DNA of 18,421 nucleotides from DASYVD01 sp050693035 (GTDB lineage: Bacteria > Actinomycetota > UBA4738 > CALAEC01), in assembly GCA_050693035.1 (NCBI GenBank), contig JBOGWB010000034.1, positions 1 through 18,421 of the forward strand, written 5' to 3'. Position numbers and translations under genes: made by a program. How positions within the stretch are numbered: the stretch's first letter is position 1; every line of letters begins with the position of its first letter. The notes beneath the pieces were generated by a model. It was not told the origin of the DNA. It worked only from the letters and a program-made list of their open reading frames with translations, and did no database searches. This document shows positions 6,422 to 13,624 of this stretch, piece after piece.

Positions 6422-6907
6422 ATGACTGAGGTCAGGGAGACCAACCTTCCGGGCCTCGGCGTCCGCTACGAGTTCGTGACCGCGGGTGGCCGCCGTGTGG
6501 GGGTGGTGTACCACAAGACCGGGACGCGTGATCTCGTCATCTACGACCGTCACGACCCCGACACCGCTCGGGAGACGGTCCGGCTCGACGAGGACGACAG
6601 CCGGACGCTGGCGGAGGTCCTGGGGGGAGCCGGAGTCGCGACCGAGCTGGCCCACCTCCAGCAAGACGTCGAGGGCCTCGCCATCGACTGGCTTCCGATC
6701 GTCGCCGGAACATCGTACGTGGGAAGGACGATCGGGGACACGCGCGCCAGGACCCTGACGGGCTCGTCGATCGTTGCCGTCATCCGAGGGGATCGCGCCT
6801 TCCCCGCCCCGGGGCCCGACTTCGCCCTGGAGCCAGGGGACACGCTGGTGGTGGTGGGGACGGCCAGGGGGATCGAGGACCTGGCCGTGATCCTCCGCAC
6901 CGGCTGA
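6422..6907 (+). CDS. khtT: TrkA_C-domain regulatory subunit of a K+/H+ antiporter (KhtT-like)
   Basis: A 161-residue soluble protein. Residues 1 to about 75 form a small beta-rich N-terminal domain (LPGLGVRYEFVTAGGRRVGVV). Residues 80-161 are a TrkA_C/RCK_C ligand-binding domain (LPIVAGTSYVGRTIGDTRARTLTGSSIVAVIRGDR ... LEPGDTLVVVGTARGIEDL). This layout matches KhtT, the subunit that gates the KhtU antiporter; RCK_C domains bind ions or nucleotides such as cyclic di-AMP in characterised homologues. The ATG has a GGAG motif just upstream. The gene is three bases from the antiporter gene, which supports a two-part complex. It follows secF by 33 bases and may share its transcript. The ligand is not predictable from sequence. 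Confidence 0.85.
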   Translation: MTEVRETNLPGLGVRYEFVTAGGRRVGVVYHKTGTRDLVIYDRHDPDTARETVRLDEDDSRTLAEVLGGAGVATELAHLQQDVEGLAIDWLPIVAGTSYVGRTIGDTRARTLTGSSIVAVIRGDRAFPAPGPDFALEPGDTLVVVGTARGIEDLAVILRTG

Positions 6908-6910
6908 GGC

Positions 6911-8098
6911 GTGGAGACCGCCGTCCTCTTCCTGGAGCTCGGGTTCGTCATCCTCGGGCTGGCCGTCCTGGCCCGTCTGGCCGGGCTGGTCGGCTTCTCT
7001 CCGATCCCGCTCTACCTCCTGGCCGGCCTGGCCTTCGGGGAGGGAGGGCTCTTTCCCCTGGTCACGGCGGAGGGATTCATCGAGATCGGGGCGGGGATCG
7101 GCGTGGTCCTGCTGCTGTTCATGCTCGGCCTCGAGTACACCTCGGACGAGCTGGTGGGGACGCTCCGGACCGGAGCCCCGTCCGGCCTCCTCGACCTGGC
7201 CCTCAACTTCGGGGCGGGCCTCGCCCTGGGCCTGGTGTTCGGCCTGTCCCCACTGGCAGCCCTGTTCCTGGGCGGGATCGCCTACATCTCGTCCTCGGGG
7301 GTCGCCGCCAAGCTGATCGAGGACCTGGGATGGGTGGGGAACCGGGAGATCCCCAGCATCCTCTCGCTGCTGGTGCTGCAGGACCTGGCAATGGCGATCT
7401 ATCTGCCCGTGATCGCGGTGCTTGCCCGGGGCCAGGACGCGCTGACTGCGGGGCTGGGGGTGGCCGCTGCCGTGGCCGCGGCGGTGGCCATTCTCATCCT
7501 GGCCCTCAGGTACGGAGCCACCCTCAGCCGCCTGGTGTTCAGCCGGTCCGACGAGGCCATCCTCCTGTCGATCTTCGGGGCCCTCCTCATCGTGGCCGGG
7601 GTCACGGAGCGACTTCAGATCAGCGCGGCGGTGGGAGCCTTCCTCGTTGGGATCGCCGTCTCGGGGCCCGCGGCGGACCGGGCGAGGGTTCTCCTGACCC
7701 CGCTGCGCGACCTGTTCGGCGCGGTCTTCTTCGTGTTCTTCGGCCTCCAGGTGGATCCCTCGACGATCCCACCCGTGGCCGGCCCCGTGCTGTTGCTGTC
7801 GGCGGCCACCCTGCCGACCAAGCTCCTGACCGGGTGGTGGGCGGCGGGGCGGGACGGGGTGGGTGTCCGGGGACGTCTCCGAGCGGGGGGCGCCCTGGTC
7901 GCCAGGGGCGAGTTCTCCATCGCCATCGCCGCTCTTGCCGTCTCCACCGGGGTCGAAGCCCGGTTGGGACCGATCGCGGCAGGATACGTCCTCCTGATGG
8001 CCGTCCTGGGCCCCGTGCTGGCCCGTGCGGCCGACCCGCTGGCCGGAGCGATCCGGGGTGTCCGCGGCCGCTCGGCGGATGGATCCCCTCCCGCGTGA
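6911..8098 (+). CDS. khtU: CPA2-family cation/proton antiporter, membrane subunit (KhtU-like)
   Basis: A 395-residue polytopic protein with about 11-13 predicted helices and almost no soluble domain. It carries the CPA2/KefB-type layout, with GVVLLLFMLGLEY in an early helix. The discontinuous-helix region follows (GGIAYISSSGVAAKLIEDLG, then LLVLQDLAMAIYLP), and later AAVGAFLVGIAVSG and FFVFFGLQVDPS. It probably exchanges K+ (or Na+) for H+. It lacks the fused RCK/TrkA_N domain of KefC, which fits control by the separate KhtT-like protein encoded three bases upstream. The GTG start at 6911 lies just after the partner's stop. The exact ion cannot be decided from sequence. Confidence 0.87.
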   Translation: METAVLFLELGFVILGLAVLARLAGLVGFSPIPLYLLAGLAFGEGGLFPLVTAEGFIEIGAGIGVVLLLFMLGLEYTSDELVGTLRTGAPSGLLDLALNFGAGLALGLVFGLSPLAALFLGGIAYISSSGVAAKLIEDLGWVGNREIPSILSLLVLQDLAMAIYLPVIAVLARGQDALTAGLGVAAAVAAAVAILILALRYGATLSRLVFSRSDEAILLSIFGALLIVAGVTERLQISAAVGAFLVGIAVSGPAADRARVLLTPLRDLFGAVFFVFFGLQVDPSTIPPVAGPVLLLSAATLPTKLLTGWWAAGRDGVGVRGRLRAGGALVARGEFSIAIAALAVSTGVEARLGPIAAGYVLLMAVLGPVLARAADPLAGAIRGVRGRSADGSPPA

Positions 8099-8101
8099 GC
8101 A

Positions 8102-8124
8102 GCCCGGATCGCTGCGCCGGGCCC
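8102..8124 (+). terminator. Possible terminator hairpin after the antiporter gene
   Basis: GCCCGG (8102-8107) and CCGGGC (8117-8122) form a perfect 6-bp stem around a 9-base loop, four bases after the antiporter stop. A C-rich tract rather than a T-run follows, so termination would be weak or factor-assisted. The hairpin sits just before the candidate apt promoter. Confidence 0.35.
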
Positions 8125-8131
8125 TTCCCGG

Positions 8132-8140
8132 TGTCAGAAT
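8132..8140 (+). promoter_or_regulatory. Candidate extended -10 promoter for apt
   Basis: TGT plus CAGAAT (8135-8140) is an extended -10-like element with four of six consensus bases. Transcription would begin near 8147, about 22 bases before the apt start, leaving room for the AGGAGG at 8158-8163. No convincing -35 is visible. Confidence 0.35.
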
Positions 8141-8168
8141 GGCCCGCGTCCCCAGCCAGGAGGTCCGC

Positions 8169-8696
8169 GTGAACCACGACATCGAGTGGCTGAAGAGTCT
8201 CATCCGTGACGTGCCCGACTTCCCCCAAGAGGGGATCGTGTTCAAGGACATCACCCCGCTTCTCGCGGACGAGGTGGCGTTCTCCACCGTCATCGACCTC
8301 ATCACGGTCCACTTCGGCCGGGGCAACGTGGACAAGGTGGTGGGCATCGAGGCTCGCGGCTTCATCCTCGCGTCCTCAGTGGCGTATCACTTCGGTGCGG
8401 GGTTCGTCCCCGTGCGGAAGAAGGGCAAGCTGCCCTGGGAGACCGAATCCGAGTCCTACGAGCTCGAGTACGGGACGGAGACCTTGCAGATCCACAAGGA
8501 CGCCCTCCAGACGGGGGAGCGGGTCCTGGTGGTGGACGACGTTCTGGCGACGGGGGGGACCGCTCGGGCGACGGCCAGGCTGGTCGAGCGGCTGGGGGGC
8601 AAGGTCATGGGGATCGCCTGCCTCATCGAGCTGGGGTTCCTTTCCGGCCGGGACAAGATCCAGGACTACGAGTTCTACTCCCTGATCACGTACTAG
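8169..8696 (+). CDS. apt: Adenine phosphoribosyltransferase
   Basis: Apt salvages adenine by joining it to PRPP to give AMP and pyrophosphate. The 175-residue cytosolic enzyme opens with LKSLIRDVPDFPQEGIVFKDITPLL, the standard Apt N-terminus. It contains GIEARGFILASSVAYHFGAGFVPVRKKGKLP, the flexible-loop region. The PRPP-binding motif VLVVDDVLATGGTA lies at residues 119-132. GTG 8169 is preferred over an upstream ATG at 8139 because AGGAGG (8158-8163) is ideally spaced and the protein then has normal length. Placement between secF and rel matches other actinobacteria. It may be driven by the promoter-like element at 8132-8140 and by read-through. Confidence 0.95.
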   Translation: MNHDIEWLKSLIRDVPDFPQEGIVFKDITPLLADEVAFSTVIDLITVHFGRGNVDKVVGIEARGFILASSVAYHFGAGFVPVRKKGKLPWETESESYELEYGTETLQIHKDALQTGERVLVVDDVLATGGTARATARLVERLGGKVMGIACLIELGFLSGRDKIQDYEFYSLITY

Positions 8697-8704
8697 ACGC
8701 TGCT

Positions 8705-9169
8705 TTGGAAGTCCTGCTGCGCGAGGTGACGGAGAGTGACCTTCCCGTCTTCTTCCAACAGCAACGGGACCCCGACGCCAACCGGATGGCCGCCTTCCCC
8801 CCCAGGGACTGGGATGCGTTCATCGCCCACTGGAAGACCAAGGTCTTGGGGGACCAGACCGTGGACAAGAAGACGATCCTCTTCGACGGAGAGGTGGCCG
8901 GCAACATCGTGAGCTTCGAACACTCCGGTAAGCGGGAGGTCGGCTACTGGATCGGAAGGGAGTACTGGGGCAAGGGCATCGCCACCCAAGCCCTCTCGAT
9001 GTTCCTGGATCTCGTCACGGCCCGCCCTCTCTATGCAGGTGTCGCCAAGCACAACGTCGCCTCCATCCGGGTCCTGGAGAAGTGCGGGTTCACCATCTCG
9101 GATGGGGAGAGTGGGGCTTCCGGGGGCGACGATGGGGTCGAGGAAGTCCTCCTGGTGCTGAGAGCCTGA
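8705..9169 (+). CDS. GNAT-family N-acetyltransferase
   Basis: A 154-residue protein with the GNAT fold, which transfers an acetyl group from acetyl-CoA to an amine. The acetyl-CoA pyrophosphate loop (motif A) is REYWGKGIA at about 85-93, following the strand REVGYWI. The later NVASIRVLEKCGF is the typical motif B/C-terminal region of RimJ/RimL-like members. The start is a TTG at 8705, eight bases after the apt stop, without a clear Shine-Dalgarno sequence, so translation probably depends on coupling to apt; the exact start is less sure. The substrate is unknown. It interrupts the usual apt-rel adjacency. Confidence 0.83.
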   Translation: MEVLLREVTESDLPVFFQQQRDPDANRMAAFPPRDWDAFIAHWKTKVLGDQTVDKKTILFDGEVAGNIVSFEHSGKREVGYWIGREYWGKGIATQALSMFLDLVTARPLYAGVAKHNVASIRVLEKCGFTISDGESGASGGDDGVEEVLLVLRA

Positions 9170-9220
9170 GCCCTCCGAGCTCTTCGGGTTCGAGCACCTC
9201 ACCCGTCGAGCCACACCTGC

Positions 9221-9260
9221 CGAGAACTGTGCTCTCGAGGACCCGGGTGCCGACTACAAT
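9221..9260 (+). promoter_or_regulatory. Candidate rel promoter (TACAAT) with an upstream inverted repeat
   Basis: TACAAT (9255-9260) matches five of six -10 bases; the -35 region is weak. Transcription would start near 9267, about 20 bases before the rel GTG and ahead of its AGGAGG. An inverted repeat CGAGA (9221-9225) / TCTCG (9233-9237) lies where a -35 would be and may be a regulator site. The rest of the 118-base gap shows nothing else I can name. Confidence 0.4.
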
Positions 9261-9287
9261 GGATAAACGGAGAGGCAGGAGGCGCCA

Positions 9288-11528
9288 GTGGAAGACGTTC
9301 GAGCACCCGCCAGGCGGGGAGGCCTCCTCGGGCGCCTGCCGTTCGTCTCGACCGACCGCCGCGGCCCCACCAGCGCCGAGGAGCTGTTTCGCCTGGTCGG
9401 CGGGTACCTCCCGAAGGCCGATCTGCGGCTGGTCCAGCGGGCACACGAGTTCGCCGAGGAGAGCCACCGAGGCCAGCTCAGGATCTCCGGTGAGGCGTTC
9501 GTGGAGCATCCGCTGGGGGTCGCTTCCATCCTCGGCGAGTTGGGGATGGACGGCACCACCCTGGTCGCGGCCCTGCTCCACGACGTGGTCGAGGACACCG
9601 ACCTCACGCTGGACGACGTGGAGAAGGAGTTCGGCGCCGAGGTGGCCACGATCGTCGACGGACTCACGAAGCTCGACAAGATCCAGTACCGGTCCCGGGA
9701 GGCGGAGCAGGCAGAGAACGTCCGGAAGATGATGGTGGCGATGGCCCGGGACATCCGGGTCCTGATCATCAAGCTGGCCGACCGGCTCCACAACATGCGA
9801 ACCCTTGGGAGCCTGTCTCGCTCCAAGCAGGTCGAGAAGGCCACCGAGACCCTGGAGATCTACGGGCCCCTCGCTCACCGCCTGGGCATCTATTCGGTGA
9901 AATGGGAGCTCGAGGACCTCTCGTTCGGAACGCTGCATCCCAAGCAGTTCGAGGAGATCCAGAACCTGGTGGGGAAGGCGGACAACGAGCGCGCCGCCTA
10001 CCTCCAGGACGTTCTCGAGGCCGTGGAGGAACGGCTGCGGCGGGCCAAGATCAAGGCTTCGGTGCAAGGGCGCCCGAAGCACCTGTACAGCGTGTACGAG
10101 AAGATGGTGCTGCGGGGCAAGGAATTCAATGAGATCTACGACCTCGTCGGCATGCGGATCCTCGTCGAGACGGTCAAGGACTGCTACGCGGCCCTGGGAG
10201 CGCTCCATTCCCTGTGGAGGCCCGTGCCCGGTCGCTTCAAGGACTACATCGCCATGCCGAAGTTCAACATGTACCAATCCCTCCACACCACGCTGATCGG
10301 GCCCGAGGGCCGTCCTCTCGAGGTGCAGATCCGCACCCACCAGATGCACCGCACCGCCGAGTTCGGGATCGCAGCCCACTGGCGCTACAAGGAAGGCAAG
10401 GCCAAGGAAGATCCGGCCGACCTGGCGTGGCTCGCTCAGATGCTCGAGTGGCAGAAGGAGACCTCCGACCCGCGGGACTTCATGGAGGGTCTCAAGATCG
10501 ACCTCTACGCCGGCCGCGTCTTCTGCTTCACGCCGAAGGGGGACGTGGTCGACCTGCCGTCGGAGTCGGTGCCCATCGACTTCGCCTACGCCATCCACAC
10601 CGAGGTGGGCCACCGGTGCATCGGCGCCAAGGTCAACGGGAAGCTCGTCCCGCTCGACTACCGCCTCCAGACGGGAGACACGGTGGTCGTCCTGACGTCG
10701 AAGGCCAAGGACGCCTCGCCCAGCCGCGACTGGCTCAAGATCGTCAAGAGCCCACGGGCCCGGAACAAGATCAAGCAGTGGTTCTCACGGGAGCGCCGGG
10801 GCGACGCCATCGACACCGGACGAGAGCTGCTCCAGCGGGAGCTCCGTCGGCAGGGGTTGCCGCTGAAACGACTGACCACGGAGGACACGCTCACCGACGT
10901 GGCCGGGGAGCTGAAGTACCCGTCCCTGGAAGCGTTCCTCGCCGCGGTGGGGGAGGGGCAGGTTTCGCCCCAGTCTGTGGTGACCCGGCTCAGCCGCCTC
11001 GTCGCTCGGGAGGTCGAGGAGGAGGAGGCCGCCGACGTCCCCCTCGCTCGCCCGGTCCGCCTTGGAACGCGAACCGCCGATCAGGCGGTGATGGTACAGG
11101 GGTCGAGCGATGTGTGGGTGAAGCTGGCGCGATGCTGCACCCCGGTTCCGGGCGACGAGATCCTCGGATTCGTCACCCGGGGCAAGGGCGTCTCGGTGCA
11201 CCGGGCCGACTGTCCCAACGCCAAGGCGTTGGGACGCGAATCGGACCGCTTCATCGATGTCTCGTGGCGGCCGGGGAAGGGAACCTCGTTCGTGGTCTCG
11301 ATCCAGGTCGAGGCGCTCGATCGGAAGAAGCTCCTCGGGGACGTGGCCACGGCCATCTCCGAGAACCACGTGAACATCCTCTCCGCCAGCTCCACCGTGG
11401 GAAGGGACCGGATCGCCCGCCTCAGGTTCACCTTCGAGCTGGCGGACATCGCCCACCTGTCGGGAGTGCTCGGCGCGGTGAAGAAGGTCGACTCCGTGTT
11501 CGACGCCTTCCGGGTCGTTCCACGCTGA
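9288..11528 (+). CDS. rel: Bifunctional (p)ppGpp synthetase/hydrolase Rel
   Basis: Rel makes the alarmone (p)ppGpp from ATP and GDP/GTP under amino-acid starvation and degrades it otherwise. The 746-residue protein has every domain in order. The N-terminal HD hydrolase shows HP in GEAFVEHPLGVA, HD at 98-99 (LLHDVVEDT) and LIIKLADRLHNMRTL. The synthetase domain (RPKHLYSVYEKM, YDLVGMRILV, MYQSLHTT, EVQIRT) carries RFKD at 316-319, the charge pattern of bifunctional enzymes rather than monofunctional RelA. A TGS domain (about 400-465), a helical/zinc-finger region with C616-C617 (CCTPVPGDE), and a C-terminal ACT domain follow. GTG 9288 has AGGAGG (9277-9282) five bases upstream. dtd follows eight bases later, as in other actinobacteria. 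Confidence 0.96.
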   Translation: MEDVRAPARRGGLLGRLPFVSTDRRGPTSAEELFRLVGGYLPKADLRLVQRAHEFAEESHRGQLRISGEAFVEHPLGVASILGELGMDGTTLVAALLHDVVEDTDLTLDDVEKEFGAEVATIVDGLTKLDKIQYRSREAEQAENVRKMMVAMARDIRVLIIKLADRLHNMRTLGSLSRSKQVEKATETLEIYGPLAHRLGIYSVKWELEDLSFGTLHPKQFEEIQNLVGKADNERAAYLQDVLEAVEERLRRAKIKASVQGRPKHLYSVYEKMVLRGKEFNEIYDLVGMRILVETVKDCYAALGALHSLWRPVPGRFKDYIAMPKFNMYQSLHTTLIGPEGRPLEVQIRTHQMHRTAEFGIAAHWRYKEGKAKEDPADLAWLAQMLEWQKETSDPRDFMEGLKIDLYAGRVFCFTPKGDVVDLPSESVPIDFAYAIHTEVGHRCIGAKVNGKLVPLDYRLQTGDTVVVLTSKAKDASPSRDWLKIVKSPRARNKIKQWFSRERRGDAIDTGRELLQRELRRQGLPLKRLTTEDTLTDVAGELKYPSLEAFLAAVGEGQVSPQSVVTRLSRLVAREVEEEEAADVPLARPVRLGTRTADQAVMVQGSSDVWVKLARCCTPVPGDEILGFVTRGKGVSVHRADCPNAKALGRESDRFIDVSWRPGKGTSFVVSIQVEALDRKKLLGDVATAISENHVNILSASSTVGRDRIARLRFTFELADIAHLSGVLGAVKKVDSVFDAFRVVPR

Positions 11529-11535
11529 TCCACCG

Positions 11536-11976
11536 GTGAAGCTCGTCGTCCAGCGCGTCGCCCGATCCGAGGTTCGAGTCGGTGGCAGCAGCGTCGCCTC
11601 GTCCGGCCCCGGCCTGCTGGTGTTGGTGGGTGTGGGTGACGACGACGATGGGACCGAGGCTTCGAGGCTCGCCGAGAAGGTCTTCCATCTTCGGATCTTC
11701 GAGGACGACGACGGGAAGATGAACCGGTCCCTGACCGACGTCGGCGGCGAGGTCATGGTGGTCCCGAACTTCACCCTCTATGGGGACATCTCTCGGGGCC
11801 GCCGCCCCTCGTGGATCCATGCCGCGCCGCCGGACGTGGCCGAGGGGAGGGTGGAGGAGTTCGCCCGCGCGCTCGAGGAACTCGGAGCCACGGTGCGGCG
11901 TGGCGCGTTCCGGGAGCACATGGAGGTCGAGTTGGTCAACGACGGCCCCGTGACCCTGGTTATCGAGACCCTCTGA
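11536..11976 (+). CDS. dtd: D-aminoacyl-tRNA deacylase (DTD)
   Basis: DTD removes D-amino acids, and mischarged glycine, from tRNA, protecting translation quality. The 146-residue protein starts KLVVQRVARSEVRV, the standard opening (MKAVVQRVxxAxVxV). It keeps GLLVLVGV, KVFHLRIFEDDDGKMNRSL and the C-terminal NDGPVT at 135-140, which holds the chirality-checking Gly-cisPro pair. The other active-site signature is altered: residues 77-81 read PNFTL instead of the usual SQFTL, changing the two positions nearest the active site. The GTG start is seven bases after the rel stop, so the two are probably co-transcribed and share a translational-stress role. The family call is firm; whether activity is normal is open. 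Confidence 0.92.
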   Translation: MKLVVQRVARSEVRVGGSSVASSGPGLLVLVGVGDDDDGTEASRLAEKVFHLRIFEDDDGKMNRSLTDVGGEVMVVPNFTLYGDISRGRRPSWIHAAPPDVAEGRVEEFARALEELGATVRRGAFREHMEVELVNDGPVTLVIETL

Positions 11977-12006
11977 GGACGGGGCCGATCGTCATGGTCC
12001 GGATCT

Positions 12007-12147
12007 CTACGCCGCCTGACATTCCGGATGTCCGCACCCGCAGGGCTCGCCGGTGGGCCCGGAGGTCACGTGCTCGCGGCAGAAGTCGCTGCAGTACTCG
12101 CCCTGTTCGGCCTGGCAGCCGCACCCCTCGTGCGCGCAGTTCGCCAT
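12007..12147 (-). CDS. Small bacterial metallothionein (BmtA/SmtA-like)
   Basis: A 46-residue cysteine-rich protein with eight Cys (4, 9, 11, 19, 23, 36, 38, 43) and three His (6, 26, 40). The spacing CAHEGCGC ... YCSDFC ... CGCGHPEC is that of bacterial metallothioneins, which bind zinc, cadmium or copper through a small zinc-finger-like fold with mixed Cys/His ligands. The ATG at 12147 is chosen over upstream in-frame starts because a strong AAGGAGG lies at 12157-12163 and the family starts here. It lies 79 bases downstream of, and on the same strand as, the flavin oxidoreductase, so the two may share a transcript. Convergent dtd ends 30 bases away with no clear terminator. Metal specificity is not known. 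Confidence 0.85.
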   Translation of the reverse strand: MANCAHEGCGCQAEQGEYCSDFCREHVTSGPTGEPCGCGHPECQAA

Positions 12148-12197
12148 TGCTCGGCACCTCCTTATGGTTCCGACCATTCCCCGGTGGATGGAGGGGA

Positions 12198-12218
12198 AAC
12201 GGACCAACGTGCTCCGTT
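12198..12218 (-). promoter_or_regulatory. Inverted repeat between oxidoreductase and metallothionein genes
   Basis: AACGGA and TCCGTT form a perfect 6-bp stem around a 9-base loop, extended by a possible G-T pair. On the minus strand it is followed by a short T run (TTT) and then a C-rich tract. It could be a weak terminator or attenuator that separates expression of the two genes, or an operator for a metal-responsive repressor. No clear -10/-35 for the metallothionein gene was seen. Confidence 0.35.
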
Positions 12219-12226
12219 CGTGTCGG

Positions 12227-13618
12227 TTAGCGGAGCTTCAGGTCGGCGGCGGCGCACGCTCCCGCCAGGACTCTGGCGGCCGTCGGGTAGGCGTGGATCG
12301 AGTCCGCCAGGACGCCGACCGGCACGCCGAGCTTGATGGCCAGGGCCGCCTCGTTGATCAGCTCGGAGGCGCCGGGGCACGCGGCGAAGACTCCGGCGAG
12401 CGTCCCCCGCGCCCGGTCCACGACGACGGTGACGTGGCCGGGCGACCCGGAGAACCCCTCTCCGGGGGGAACGGTCGGCTCGATCGTGAACCCGCGGCTG
12501 GTGGTGGCGAAGTCCATGGTTTCCTCGAATGCGTCCAGGCCTCGGTACCACGCTTCGTCGATCGTCGATCCGACACCCGCCGACTCCGGGTCGGTGAACG
12601 TTGTCCGGGGGATGGCAGAAAGGTCTGCTCGGACGCTCTTCCCGAGGGCCGCGGCGACGGCGATCCGTCCCTCGTAGTCCGCGACGTGGGTGAACTGCAT
12701 CCCTCCGGCGCAATCCCCCGCCACGAACAGGCCGTCGGCGACCCGCATCTGGGGGTCGGGATCGACCTCGCCCCGCTCCCCGAGCTCCGCGCCCGCGTCC
12801 TCGGTTCCGAGCTCGCGGAGGTCGGCGGGCCGTCGCCCCACCGCCACGAGCAGCTCCGCTCCCTCCACCGAAGAACCGTCCGATAGCTCCACGATCCGGC
12901 CGGCGCCGCCCCGGCGGACCCGTACCCCGTGGACGCCGGTCCGGATGTCGACGCCCTCCAGACGGAGCTGTTCCGTCAGCACCTGCGAGCTGCTCGGATG
13001 GTCGCGCGGGAGGATCCGCTCGCCTCCCTGAACGATGCACGTGCGAACCCCGAACCGCGTGTACACCTGCGCCAGCTCCACGCCGACCGGTCCACCCCCG
13101 AGGACGACGATGCTGGAGGGAAGGTCCCGGAAGGATGTCCCGTCGTTCGAGGTCCAGTAGCCGGCTTCCTCGAGCCCCTCGATGCGGGGGATCACGGGAG
13201 CGGAACCGACCGCCACGATGAGGTTGGGTGCTTCGAGCGCCATGGGGTTCTCGCCGTCGCGTTTCACCTCCACCCGACCCGGTCCCGCGATCCGGGCCTT
13301 CCCCCGGACCAGCCGAGCGCCGGCCGATTCCAATCGCTTGACGTGGCTGGAGTCGTCCGGGTGATCGGTGCCCTCCCGCGAGATCATCCAGTCGCGCCGC
13401 GCGGAAGCGCGCTCCCACGGGTAGTCGGCGCCGAGGGCACGACGATGCGCCGAGTCCAGCAGCGTCTTCGAAGGTAGGCACGCCCAAAAGCTGCACTGGC
13501 CGCCGAACACGTCGCGCTCGAGGACGGCCACCCGACCCCCGAGCTCCGCCCCCAGGGTGGCGGCGGCCTCGCCGGCCGCTCCCGCTCCGATCACGAGGAC
13601 GTCGAGCTCTTCGGCCAT
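12227..13618 (-). CDS. FAD-dependent pyridine nucleotide-disulfide oxidoreductase (LPD/MerA superfamily)
   Basis: A 463-residue flavoenzyme with the FAD-binding Rossmann motif GAGAAG (11-16) and the redox-active disulfide C42/C47 in GGQCSFWACLPSK. An NAD(P)-binding motif GGGPVG (174-179), the second FAD motif VAGDCAGG and a dimerisation domain follow. In lipoamide dehydrogenase and glutathione reductase the C-terminal active site reads HPTxxE. Here it is HAYPTAAR, with Tyr at the catalytic His position and no Glu. MerA also has Tyr here, but no vicinal Cys pair is seen. It should therefore not be called a dihydrolipoamide dehydrogenase; it probably reduces an unknown disulfide or other electrophile. 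ATG 13618 is preferred to GTG 13639 because AEELDVLVIGAG is the normal start. TATAAG at 13625-13630 would make the message leaderless. Confidence 0.87.
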   Translation of the reverse strand: MAEELDVLVIGAGAAGEAAATLGAELGGRVAVLERDVFGGQCSFWACLPSKTLLDSAHRRALGADYPWERASARRDWMISREGTDHPDDSSHVKRLESAGARLVRGKARIAGPGRVEVKRDGENPMALEAPNLIVAVGSAPVIPRIEGLEEAGYWTSNDGTSFRDLPSSIVVLGGGPVGVELAQVYTRFGVRTCIVQGGERILPRDHPSSSQVLTEQLRLEGVDIRTGVHGVRVRRGGAGRIVELSDGSSVEGAELLVAVGRRPADLRELGTEDAGAELGERGEVDPDPQMRVADGLFVAGDCAGGMQFTHVADYEGRIAVAAALGKSVRADLSAIPRTTFTDPESAGVGSTIDEAWYRGLDAFEETMDFATTSRGFTIEPTVPPGEGFSGSPGHVTVVVDRARGTLAGVFAACPGASELINEAALAIKLGVPVGVLADSIHAYPTAARVLAGACAAADLKLR

Positions 13619-13624
13619 CTCCGC

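Noticed and set aside
5243..8365. Open frame of about 1040 codons on the minus strand opposite secF, the antiporter genes and apt
   Set aside because: The plus strand here carries four genes with clear family motifs. The antisense translation is low-complexity (Gly, Arg, Pro, Gln, His rich) with no recognisable domain, as expected when high-GC genes are read backwards.
12053..12886. Plus-strand open frame of 277 codons across the metallothionein and oxidoreductase genes
   Set aside because: Antisense to the oxidoreductase and the metallothionein, both with recognisable motifs; its own product is arginine- and glycine-rich without a domain.
12227..13618. Naming the flavoenzyme dihydrolipoamide dehydrogenase or mercuric reductase
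   Set aside because: It lacks the catalytic His/Glu of lipoamide dehydrogenase, and it lacks the C-terminal vicinal Cys pair of MerA; only the superfamily is supported.
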